From a virus: a stretch of 41,131 bases of DNA. Below, in pieces: positions 35,510-40,936 of this stretch. The position numbers and the translations under genes were made by a program. Where the stretch lies: positions 1 through 41,131 of IMG/VR virus record IMGVR_UViG_3300030107_005890, one strand, 5' to 3'. The notes under the pieces were generated by a model. The model had not been told where the DNA came from and did no database searches. It was given only the letters and a program-made list of their open reading frames with translations. Each line of letters begins with the position of its first letter. The first letter of the stretch is position 1.

Positions 35510-35632
35510 TTAAGCAGCAGTGAGTTCTTTTTCAAACTTAATACCACGGTAGGTCTCTTGAACCTTCTGTGATTTTACTTGCTTGCTGTCGTTAGTGTCA
35601 TACTGGACACCACGATAAGTGACTTGTGCCAT
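35510..35632 (-). CDS. DUF4278-type protein, 40 aa, cyanobacterial origin
   Basis: The ATG at 35632 has a good ribosome binding site (TTGGAGAAAGCC). The protein reads MAQVTYRGVQYDTNDS and later VQETYRGIKFEKE, so the TYRG motif occurs twice. This matches DUF4278, a family of very short cyanobacterial proteins whose function is unknown. It ends 23 nt before the terminator. Host acquisition is likely because the family is otherwise cyanobacterial. Confidence 0.7.
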   Translation of the reverse strand: MAQVTYRGVQYDTNDSKQVKSQKVQETYRGIKFEKELTAA

Positions 35633-35672
35633 TGGCTTTCTCCAAAGTAGTAGGGATTTTGGCCCCGTTCCT

Positions 35673-35846
35673 TCAGTCGGCTTTTGCGTCCCAACAACCT
35701 GGTTCAGTGTTTGCTTTGATAACTTCTGTTAGTTCTTTTTGAGCATCCTTTGAAAGATCACTGTTACTTACAGCATTCTCCAAGAGATGATCAGCACCTT
35801 GACAGGTTAGAACTAAAGTACCAAAACTAGCAATGAGTAGATTCAT
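35673..35846 (-). CDS. Small protein with hydrophobic N-terminus, 57 aa
   Basis: The ATG at 35846 gives MNLLIASFGTLVLTCQGADH, a hydrophobic stretch of about 14 residues, then a helical acidic part ending in GCWDAKAD. It may be a signal-anchored or membrane-associated peptide; the VLTC phrase is not a good lipobox. An alternative GTG start at 35921 is unlikely because its extension lies in a leader with short hairpins. The function is unknown. Confidence 0.5.
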   Translation of the reverse strand: MNLLIASFGTLVLTCQGADHLLENAVSNSDLSKDAQKELTEVIKANTEPGCWDAKAD

Positions 35847-35928
35847 GAGATGAACGATTCCGTTCCGAGTCGGCTTACTTGCGACCTCTTGTGAGGTTGA
35901 ACGTTGTGTTAATACTAACACATTTCAA

Positions 35929-35936
35929 TTATTTAG
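35929..35936 (-). promoter_or_regulatory. Late promoter candidate (CTAAATAA)
   Basis: The minus-strand octamer lies 83 nt before the ATG at 35846, further away than the other copies. The leader between them contains the short inverted repeats GTTAGTATTAAC and CCTC-ACAA-GAGG. Confidence 0.3.
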
Positions 35937-35965
35937 TCAAGTAGTTTTGTATTTTGTGATACAGT

Positions 35966-36187
35966 TTACATCAATGCTTCAGAATCAATACCATATTCTT
36001 TGATCAATTTATCAATATATGTTTCTTCTCCTGCCAATTTTCTTGCTTCATATATTGAAGATTTTTGATATTTTTTTAATTGCTTATACTCTTTAGTTAT
36101 CTGAGCAATTGCTTTCTTTCTAATTTTCAATCTAATATTATCATTAGAATCTTCTTTTTTTACAGACCCCTTAAAACCTTCACTCAT
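35966..36187 (-). CDS. Hypothetical basic helical protein, 73 aa
   Basis: The protein is lysine-rich and probably one long helix (IRKKAIAQITKEYKQLKKYQ), ending in YGIDSEALM. A strong GGAGGATTT ribosome binding site and a 4-nt overlap with the preceding gene support the ATG at 36187. No family is recognised. It is the last gene of the overlapping small-gene chain. Confidence 0.6.
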   Translation of the reverse strand: MSEGFKGSVKKEDSNDNIRLKIRKKAIAQITKEYKQLKKYQKSSIYEARKLAGEETYIDKLIKEYGIDSEALM

Positions 36188-36369
36188 TGTAAATCCTCCA
36201 AAAAATCAGGACATAATAATGCACCAGCTAATTCTCTTGCTGCTTCATTCTTCTCACATAATTTATTCATCCATATTCTTTCATCTAAACTCACTTCAAC
36301 TCCATCAGTAGTTATCATACGACAACATATATCTATAAGATCATTTCTATATCTTTTTCTTAAATGCAT
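36184..36369 (-). CDS. Conserved small cyanophage protein, 61 aa
   Basis: The protein reads MHLRKRYRNDLIDICCRMIT, then VSLDERIWMNKLCEKNEAAR and ends LLCPDFLEDLQ. I associate the phrase DERIWMNKLC and the CPDFLE ending with other cyanophage small proteins, but the function is not known. Four cysteines are spread along the chain. It starts 2 nt after the stop of the preceding gene. Confidence 0.6.
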   Translation of the reverse strand: MHLRKRYRNDLIDICCRMITTDGVEVSLDERIWMNKLCEKNEAARELAGALLCPDFLEDLQ

Positions 36370-36371
36370 AA

Positions 36372-36524
36372 TTAGGTCTCTCTAACTACTTTTAAATCTT
36401 TAGGATTAAATCCTTCCGAAATTAATGCATTCAATCTTTTTGAAGCATCTTCTTTAGTTAGATTTTTTGAAACATCAGTCCAACCTTGTGTTGCAAATTG
36501 TTGCACACTATATAATGTTTCCAT
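36372..36524 (-). CDS. Hypothetical protein, 50 aa
   Basis: The ATG at 36524 directly follows the stop of the 49-residue gene and has a GGAGGA site 7 nt ahead. The protein (METLYSVQQFATQGWTDVSK, later ISEGFNPKDLKVVRET) looks like a small folded domain with the phrase LTKEDASKRLNALI, as seen in short phage proteins. The function is unknown. Confidence 0.6.
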   Translation of the reverse strand: METLYSVQQFATQGWTDVSKNLTKEDASKRLNALISEGFNPKDLKVVRET

Positions 36525-36674
36525 TTAATTATCCTCCGTAGATGAATTGTAAATAATTTCAATTTTATTCCAAGATTGTCTAGCACTATTAGTGCATGAA
36601 ACAAATTTTATTTTGCCTTCTAATTCCTCTGTCAATTTTTGCAAAGAATTTTTTTGTTGTTCAGTCAGTAACAT
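36525..36674 (-). CDS. Hypothetical protein, 49 aa
   Basis: The frame begins MLLTEQQKNSLQKLTEELEG and continues with a beta-like segment KIKFVSCTNSARQSWNKIEI. A GGAGGA ribosome binding site precedes the ATG, whose first base directly follows the stop of the 88-residue gene. Close packing with both neighbours supports a real gene. No family is recognised. Confidence 0.6.
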   Translation of the reverse strand: MLLTEQQKNSLQKLTEELEGKIKFVSCTNSARQSWNKIEIIYNSSTEDN

Positions 36675-36941
36675 TTAATGTCCTCCAAATGGATCTTCAA
36701 GTTCATCAGAATATTCTTTGCTATCTTGTCTAGAAAAGAACTCCTTTAATGATGATTGGCAATCGGGTGGTTCAGGATCTTTATATCCATTTCTCTTCTT
36801 CCATTTATTATACATTGCTTGCATCAGCCATGATTGAGAAAGACTTTTAGGACCATTCCTCAATAGTTCTTCTTGCCTACCAGTGTGGTATGGAAGAGAC
36901 TCTTCTCTCCAATTAGAATCATCGTAAGGTTTTTTATTCAT
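36675..36941 (-). CDS. Hypothetical protein, 88 aa, with WKKRNGY motif
   Basis: The ATG at 36941 (MNKKPYDDSNWREESLPYHT) is chosen because AAAGGAGGAAGGG precedes it; a longer frame to 36980 lies inside the upstream gene. The centre has MYNKWKKRNGYKDPEPPD, and the end is acidic. The MY-x-KWKKR-x-GY phrase also occurs at the end of the neighbouring 65-residue protein, hinting at a duplicated element. The function is unknown. Confidence 0.6.
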   Translation of the reverse strand: MNKKPYDDSNWREESLPYHTGRQEELLRNGPKSLSQSWLMQAMYNKWKKRNGYKDPEPPDCQSSLKEFFSRQDSKEYSDELEDPFGGH

Positions 36942-37131
36942 ATCCCTTCCTCCTTTTCCAATCAGCATAAAGACGACCATACATCATTCCTTCATGTGCT
37001 TTTAAATCATCACCAGTTAAGATTTGCTCTTCTCTTTGAGATACCTGAATACCTTTCATAGTAAGATACTCATTTTCCCAATTAGGAACTTCTTTTACCA
37101 TTTCTGAATAAGATAGTTTAGGGGATTCCAT
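36934..37131 (-). CDS. Hypothetical protein, 65 aa, with WKRRKGY motif
   Basis: The protein begins MESPKLSYSEMVKEVPNWEN and ends MMYGRLYADWKRRKGYE. The final motif is shared with the gene downstream, which it overlaps by 8 nt. No family is recognised. The ATG is preceded by TGTGGTATA rather than a good ribosome binding site. Confidence 0.55.
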   Translation of the reverse strand: MESPKLSYSEMVKEVPNWENEYLTMKGIQVSQREEQILTGDDLKAHEGMMYGRLYADWKRRKGYE

Positions 37132-37144
37132 TATACCACACTTT

Positions 37145-37417
37145 TTACTTTTTTCTCTTTTTTCTTACAGGTTTTTTATCTAACCCATAATTATACATCT
37201 TTGGATTTACATTACCTTGAGTCCAATCGATACCTTTAACAGCATCTTTACCATATGTATCACAGTAATGATCAAATATTTCTACTGCAGAACCTGCTCT
37301 TGTAATATCATACAGTATATTATTTTCAACTGAATAAGTTACCAAGAAAGCATCTGTTGGTAACTTATGATCAAGAGATTGATCTTTATCACATTTCTCA
37401 TGTATTACTTCAGCCAT
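37145..37417 (-). CDS. Hypothetical protein, 90 aa, basic tail
   Basis: I choose the ATG at 37417 (MAEVIHEKCDKDQSLDHKLP), which lies 2 nt after the stop of the DUF6433 gene and has GGAAGAAG upstream. The longer frame to 37462 would overlap that gene needlessly. The middle is globular (FLVTYSVENNILYDITRAGS, then IFDHYCDTYG), and the end is strongly basic (KKPVRKKRKK), suggesting nucleic-acid binding. The function is unknown. Confidence 0.6.
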   Translation of the reverse strand: MAEVIHEKCDKDQSLDHKLPTDAFLVTYSVENNILYDITRAGSAVEIFDHYCDTYGKDAVKGIDWTQGNVNPKMYNYGLDKKPVRKKRKK

Positions 37418-37419
37418 AA

Positions 37420-38055
37420 TTAACTTCTTCCACCCCATACAATATCTGGATATGCATCGCATACAATATCCTGTGGAATATTATACTGATCAGTCAATTT
37501 CTTGTCCTTCACAAGGAAAAGTAATTGTGCTTCTAATGGATGAAGACCTTGAAGGATTTGAATAAACATGGTTTCTCTACGAAGAGCTTTCAATGTATCA
37601 TTACCACCTTTAATAAAATTATAAAACTTAACATACTCTTTACGAATAGAAGTGCGTCCTTGTTTTAGATTATCACTACTACCTAATGCTTGAGATTGAT
37701 TAAATCTCATAGTATCAGTTTGTTGATTTATTTTGGTAGTAAGAGTTCCACTAGTGTTTTGTTCTTCTTCCAAACTAGAATAAGGAACCTCACCAGGTGG
37801 TAACAAAGTTATTACAGTTGGATCAAAATTCCATATAAACAATGCTTTCAAAGAAGGATGCTCATATTTTTTTAAATACTCAATCTTCTTTGCTTTCGAT
37901 CTTTGTTTTGATACTAATTCAAAAACCTCATGTGCAAAAGGATTTGGTGGAAGTGTAACTAAAGTTTCAGCATTTGTTTTTACCTTTGGTTTTGCTTTTG
38001 CTCTAGGTTTGGTCGTCTTCCTCTTCTGAGTTGTCTTCGGTTTCGGTAAAGTCAT
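37420..38055 (-). CDS. Conserved phage protein, DUF6433-like, 211 aa
   Basis: The N-terminal 35 residues are lysine/proline-rich and disordered (TLPKPKTTQKRKTTKP). The rest is a well-conserved T4-type phage protein: LPPNPFAHEVFELVSKQRSK, ALFIWNFDPTVITLLPPGEV, EYVKFYNFIKGGNDTL and RRETMFIQILQGLHPLEAQL, ending in YPDIVWGGRS. I associate it with DUF6433, of unknown function. The ATG at 38055 lies inside the membrane-protein gene (53-nt overlap); a TTG at 38061 would be the other choice. Confidence 0.7.
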   Translation of the reverse strand: MTLPKPKTTQKRKTTKPRAKAKPKVKTNAETLVTLPPNPFAHEVFELVSKQRSKAKKIEYLKKYEHPSLKALFIWNFDPTVITLLPPGEVPYSSLEEEQNTSGTLTTKINQQTDTMRFNQSQALGSSDNLKQGRTSIRKEYVKFYNFIKGGNDTLKALRRETMFIQILQGLHPLEAQLLFLVKDKKLTDQYNIPQDIVCDAYPDIVWGGRS

Positions 38056-38245
38056 TTTCAAATCGAACGGCTAAAATTTCATCTGGTAATAAATTACCAT
38101 TTTGGTCATACATCTCTGGATGTAAATACGTTGTTAGTGCTTTTACTCTGTGATCATTGACCATATAACCAATTATACCACCAACAATCATAAAAAGCAA
38201 TGTTAACAAAGAAAAAATTGTTAAAACGGATGCAGATGCAGTCAT
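38003..38245 (-). CDS. Small single-pass membrane protein, 80 aa
   Basis: The protein reads MTASASVLTIFSLLTLLFMI followed by VGGIIGYMVNDH, one clear membrane helix (about residues 5-28). A soluble part follows with HPEMYDQNGNLLPDEILAVRF and a very acidic end. The ATG overlaps the preceding stop by 4 nt. The same pair, membrane protein plus DUF6433 gene, is familiar from other cyanophages. The role is unknown; the acidic tail may face the cytoplasm. Confidence 0.7.
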   Translation of the reverse strand: MTASASVLTIFSLLTLLFMIVGGIIGYMVNDHRVKALTTYLHPEMYDQNGNLLPDEILAVRFENDFTETEDNSEEEDDQT

Positions 38246-38457
38246 GATTCTTCTCCACAAGATTTCTTTTTAATTAAAAACGAAACCTCAAAGTTAAAAT
38301 GAATCTCTCTATTAAAGAAGGAGACCATTTGTTCAAACCTTATTCCTAAAGGTTTTTCCTTTTGAGGTTTTGGTCTACCTCCCAATACTAATTCTACTCC
38401 TCTATTTATTGGAAGTTCAGACAAGTTTTTTTTCTTGGAGGTATTTGATTGTGTCAC
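38242..38457 (-). CDS. Hypothetical protein, 71 aa, GTG start
   Basis: It starts at GTG 38457, preceded by a near-perfect AGGAGGA site 4 nt away, inside the end of the glutaredoxin gene. The protein has RGVELVLGGRPKPQKEKPLG and then FSFF-type hydrophobic strands ending FLIKKKSCGEES. Cyanophages often carry a homologue at this position. The function is unknown; it is translationally coupled to both neighbours. Confidence 0.6.
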   Translation of the reverse strand: MTQSNTSKKKNLSELPINRGVELVLGGRPKPQKEKPLGIRFEQMVSFFNREIHFNFEVSFLIKKKSCGEES

Positions 38458-38695
38458 TGCATCCTCCTAATTTTGTTCCGTTAAAAAGTATTTGAGGGAA
38501 AGTTGACCCTTGACCAAACTCTCCATAAAATTCAGGTCTTTCAAAATCACGACCTAATTTATATTCAACATATCTTACTTCTGCTAATTGAAGAACTTGC
38601 ACTATCTTAGTACAATATGGGCATCCGTCTTTTGAATAGACAGTAAAGTTGTTAGGGAACATAACTTTTTCTTCTGGTTCTAAATTTCCATGCAT
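38417..38695 (-). CDS. nrdC: Glutaredoxin
   Basis: This is a 92-residue thioredoxin-fold protein with the active site CPYC (residues 25-28) in the context FTVYSKDGCPYC. The cis-proline region reads STFPQILFNG and the glutathione-binding end GGCSDTIKYL. It delivers electrons to ribonucleotide reductase in T4-type phages. Length is normal. The N-terminus is a little long; an internal ATG at 38662 is possible. It follows talC by 21 nt. Confidence 0.9.
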   Translation of the reverse strand: MHGNLEPEEKVMFPNNFTVYSKDGCPYCTKIVQVLQLAEVRYVEYKLGRDFERPEFYGEFGQGSTFPQILFNGTKLGGCSDTIKYLQEKKLV

Positions 38696-38716
38696 AATTT
38701 ATAAATCTCCGAAATT

Positions 38717-38724
38717 TTATTTAG
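38717..38724 (-). promoter_or_regulatory. Late promoter candidate (CTAAATAA) before glutaredoxin
   Basis: The octamer includes the talC stop, with its first base 29 nt from the glutaredoxin ATG. A TATAAATT lies closer to the ATG, so either may be the functional element. Confidence 0.3.
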
Positions 38725-39385
38725 TTGCTATTGCATTAGCATAATCTTTATCAAAGATTTCAATACCAACATCAGTAAGAACATGGTCATACATCTTAGC
38801 AAAGATTGCTGGTGGCATTGTTACGATGTCTGCACCCTGTGCAAATGAGTGCTCAACGTCTCCAACAGATCTTATAGATGCAGATAGTATCTCAGTCTCC
38901 TCATAAGGATTAAAGTCCTTCCAAGTTGGACTCAAGACCTCTCTAATTCTCTTGATCAAATTACACCCACCAAATCTCTGATCATCTACACGACCAACGA
39001 ATGGAGATAGGTATCTTGCACCTGCTTTAGTTGCTAATACTGCCTGAGATACACTAAAAATCAAAGTAACATTAACCTTAATTCCTTCATCTGATAAATC
39101 CTTACACACTTCCAATCCATCTGGTGTGCAAGGAACTTTAACAGTGCATTGTTCTCCAAACTTATCATATAATCTCATACCTTCATCAAACATTTGCTTG
39201 TTATTACCAACAACTTCCATACTAATATCAGGAATACCAAGTTCAATTAATTGACGGTATACATCTTCTGGTTGTTTACCACTCTTTAAAATGAGACTAG
39301 GGTTAGTGGTAATACCATCAATTAGTCCTGTTGTAAAATGTTTTTCAATTAATTGAGTATCAGCAGTATCTAAGAAAATCTTCAT
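38717..39385 (-). CDS. talC: Transaldolase (TalC/FSA type)
   Basis: This 222-residue protein matches the short transaldolase family. FLDTAD (residues 4-9) is at the N-terminus and GITTNPSLI near 24-32. The Schiff-base lysine is K83 in VKVPCTPDGL. VNVTLIFS and SPFVGRVDD follow. In cyanophages TalC steers host carbon into the pentose phosphate pathway to make NADPH and ribose for phage DNA. It belongs with psbA among host-like metabolic genes. A TTGACA-18-TATACT promoter candidate precedes it. Confidence 0.95.
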   Translation of the reverse strand: MKIFLDTADTQLIEKHFTTGLIDGITTNPSLILKSGKQPEDVYRQLIELGIPDISMEVVGNNKQMFDEGMRLYDKFGEQCTVKVPCTPDGLEVCKDLSDEGIKVNVTLIFSVSQAVLATKAGARYLSPFVGRVDDQRFGGCNLIKRIREVLSPTWKDFNPYEETEILSASIRSVGDVEHSFAQGADIVTMPPAIFAKMYDHVLTDVGIEIFDKDYANAIATK

Positions 39386-39411
39386 GAGAAAATAGTGACT
39401 AAAGTATCTAT

Positions 39412-39747
39412 CTATATGTCTAAGTATACCACAGCATTTTTGAGGATGTCAATATTATATTTGAATTCTCTCAAACCTTTATTACAATTCTGACATATAT
39501 CTTTCTTCAATTTCTTATTGGATATACCGCATACCTTACATGTTCCCAGTTTATATTTCTGTTTACTTCGTTTCTTTATACGTTCTGATGTGCAAATCTT
39601 ACATTCATAAGAATATGAAGAAGCAAGGCTTGCATTCTTACGATTTTTATAATAATCAGCAAGAAGACTCTTAGATACACCACAAGTTCTACATATCCTA
39701 TCTTCCAAAAGAAGATGTTCTGTATCTAATTGATCTTCGAAATCCAC
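39412..39747 (-). CDS. Four-CxxC zinc-finger protein, degenerate endonuclease VII-like
   Basis: This 111-residue protein starts at GTG 39747. Four CxxC pairs are at C19/C22, C49/C52, C70/C73 and C85/C88. The last reads ICQNCNKGLREF followed by NIDILKNAVVYL, as in the T4 endonuclease VII family (CxxCN-x-GL plus a helix). However, only 11 residues separate C73 and C85, and the DH catalytic pair of endonuclease VII is absent. It is therefore probably a non-catalytic relative or a DNA-binding zinc protein. Its gene overlaps the preceding stop by 1 nt. Confidence 0.6.
   Translation of the reverse strand: MDFEDQLDTEHLLLEDRICRTCGVSKSLLADYYKNRKNASLASSYSYECKICTSERIKKRSKQKYKLGTCKVCGISNKKLKKDICQNCNKGLREFKYNIDILKNAVVYLDI
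39423..39452 (-). promoter_or_regulatory. Promoter candidate of talC, TTGACA-18-TATACT
   Basis: On the minus strand a perfect -35 (39452-39447) and a five-of-six -10 (39428-39423), spaced by 18 nt, lie in the final codons of the zinc-finger gene, about 38 nt before the talC ATG. Confidence 0.5.
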
Positions 39748-39911
39748 TACTCTTCTATAATTTCATTATCTCTATCTATCTGTTCTGCTAATTTTTGCTT
39801 TGCTGCAATAACTGCTGCCAATCTTTGCTCAAGTCTATCAGCAACACGAGTATACATCTTCATTTGAAAATCTCTGTATTCTTTAATTGTCTTTTTTACT
39901 TTACAGAACAT
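39747..39911 (-). CDS. Small helical hypothetical protein, 54 aa
   Basis: The ATG at 39911 gives MFCKVKKTIKEYRDFQMKMY, followed by an alanine/glutamate-rich helix (RLEQRLAAVIAAKQKLAEQI) and an acidic end. It is probably a coiled coil. A perfect T4 late promoter lies 23 nt ahead. The stop overlaps the GTG of the zinc-finger gene by 1 nt. No family is recognised. Confidence 0.6.
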   Translation of the reverse strand: MFCKVKKTIKEYRDFQMKMYTRVADRLEQRLAAVIAAKQKLAEQIDRDNEIIEE

Positions 39912-39933
39912 TTTAGTTAATAGAACTTAATAA

Positions 39934-39941
39934 TATTTATA
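39934..39941 (-). promoter_or_regulatory. T4 late promoter, perfect TATAAATA
   Basis: The minus strand reads TATAAATA, the exact T4 late consensus, between the tRNA and the 54-residue gene, 23 nt ahead of its ATG. It is the best late promoter in the window. Confidence 0.65.
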
Positions 39942-39961
39942 TCTATAAATAAATTTTTAAA

Positions 39962-40047
39962 CTGTGAGGGAAGGAGTCGAACCTTCAAGTCCCGCCAGAG
40001 ACATCAGTTAAACAGACTGACACGTTTACCAATTTCGTCACCTCACA
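39962..40047 (-). tRNA. tRNA with long variable arm and GUU anticodon (Asn-type decoding)
   Basis: This is an 86-nt cloverleaf on the minus strand. The acceptor is TGTGAGG/CCTCACA, discriminator G, no encoded CCA. The D arm has stem ACG/CGT with a GG-containing loop. The anticodon stem is TCAGT/ACTGA with loop CTGTTTA (anticodon GTT, decoding AAC/AAU). The 17-nt variable region folds into a 5-bp stem GTCTC/GGGAC. The T arm GAAGG-TTCGACT-CCTTC is standard. The long variable arm and Leu-like D arm make it class II, whereas ordinary tRNA-Asn is class I. U1-A72, G73 and the anticodon fit asparagine identity. It lies 9 nt behind the synthetase-like gene. Confidence 0.85.
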
Positions 40048-40056
40048 AAGGAATCC

Positions 40057-40857
40057 CTAGTCAGGGATTGCTTGCATGATACGTGTGACTCCTATTCCTC
40101 CACCACTTCTAGGGAAGAAATCAAAGTCAAGGAACTCTTCTAGTTCTTTCTCTACTCTTTCCTTACCAAATAATTTGTAAAGTAAGTCAGCATATCCACC
40201 ATCAGAGATAGTATGGAATGTATCACGCATCTGTTTCTTATCAGTGCTGCGTTCTGCACTACCAATAGTTTCCATACCATTTAAGATTACATCAATCTTC
40301 TTACTGGTTCCGTCGTCATTTCTTGACATGTTCCAGAAAGGTGATGTCCACTCAGGGAACTTAGTAATCATACCACGACCAATTTTCTCTTCATGTTCGT
40401 GCTCAAGTTCTTTAGTATTATACTGATTAGTCCAATCATCATAAGTGTTGATGTTCTCTGGATCTAATGGTATTCCAAGATGTTCGCATAATTCTATTTC
40501 CATTTTTTCAAGTTCTTCTACACCTCCGTGCATTTCAAACTCAAACATGGGGAAGATCGTTTCGTGTCTACCTGGTACTGGATTTGGTTCTGCTCTATAT
40601 GAAGTTGATAGGCAGAAAAATCCTGGTGCTTCAGGGTTTTTGAGCAATTCATATTCCAACCACATCTGTCCTGTCTGTGGTAGTGGCCACACATCGCCAC
40701 TGTAATTATAAGTTGCTACTGTTTCTGGATCTTCACAAGCAGCAAGGATACTTAAACGGTTCTGAGTATGAACTTCGTAAAAACCTTTAGACAAAAAAAA
40801 TGACCTTAATAGGTCAAGTGTTTTGGTATATTTTTTTGGGTCAATGAGACTTGTCAT
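40057..40857 (-). CDS. Class II aminoacyl-tRNA synthetase core, Asp/Asn type, no anticodon domain
   Basis: This is a 266-residue protein. Motif 1 lies at about 13-35 (RSFFLSKGFYEVHTQNRL). Motif 2 lies at about 80-110 (FFCLSTSYRAE with R88, loop PGRHE, then FPMFEFEMHG). Motif 3 lies at about 252-263 (GGGIGVTRIMQA, R259). The NGMETIGSAERSTD phrase resembles the amino-acid pocket of AspRS/AsnRS. Full-length enzymes have an N-terminal OB domain that reads the anticodon; here it is missing. It could be a tRNA-charging enzyme, an AsnA-like asparagine synthetase or another ligase. A tRNA with an Asn anticodon follows on the same strand. Confidence 0.8.
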   Translation of the reverse strand: MTSLIDPKKYTKTLDLLRSFFLSKGFYEVHTQNRLSILAACEDPETVATYNYSGDVWPLPQTGQMWLEYELLKNPEAPGFFCLSTSYRAEPNPVPGRHETIFPMFEFEMHGGVEELEKMEIELCEHLGIPLDPENINTYDDWTNQYNTKELEHEHEEKIGRGMITKFPEWTSPFWNMSRNDDGTSKKIDVILNGMETIGSAERSTDKKQMRDTFHTISDGGYADLLYKLFGKERVEKELEEFLDFDFFPRSGGGIGVTRIMQAIPD

Positions 40858-40876
40858 TATTTTTGGTCAAACTGAT

Positions 40877-40884
40877 TTATTTAG
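40877..40884 (-). promoter_or_regulatory. Late promoter candidate (CTAAATAA) before the synthetase-like gene
   Basis: It lies between the psbA terminator and the ATG at 40857, with its first base 27 nt away. There is no other gene in this gap, so an element here is needed to start the synthetase-tRNA transcript unless psbA reads through. Confidence 0.4.
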
Positions 40885-40886
40885 AC

Positions 40887-40912
40887 AAAAAAAAACCCAC
40901 CCGAAGGTGAGT
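40887..40912 (-). terminator. Rho-independent terminator of psbA
   Basis: On the minus strand the stem ACTCACC/GGTGGGT (one T-G pair) closes a TTCG tetraloop (40912-40895), followed by a run of T (40895-40887). It lies 24 nt after the psbA stop. Confidence 0.9.
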
Positions 40913-40936
40913 CTTAATTTGGTTGTTAGTTATATC

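Noticed and set aside
39944-39951. TATAAATA on the plus strand
   Set aside because: No rightward gene follows; it is the chance mirror of the AT-rich late promoter region.
39962-40047. Reading the tRNA as tRNA-Leu(UAA) or tRNA-Tyr
   Set aside because: Only the TCAGT/ACTGA stem closes a 7-nt loop, which places GTT as anticodon; shifting it breaks the stem. The D arm does not fit Tyr.
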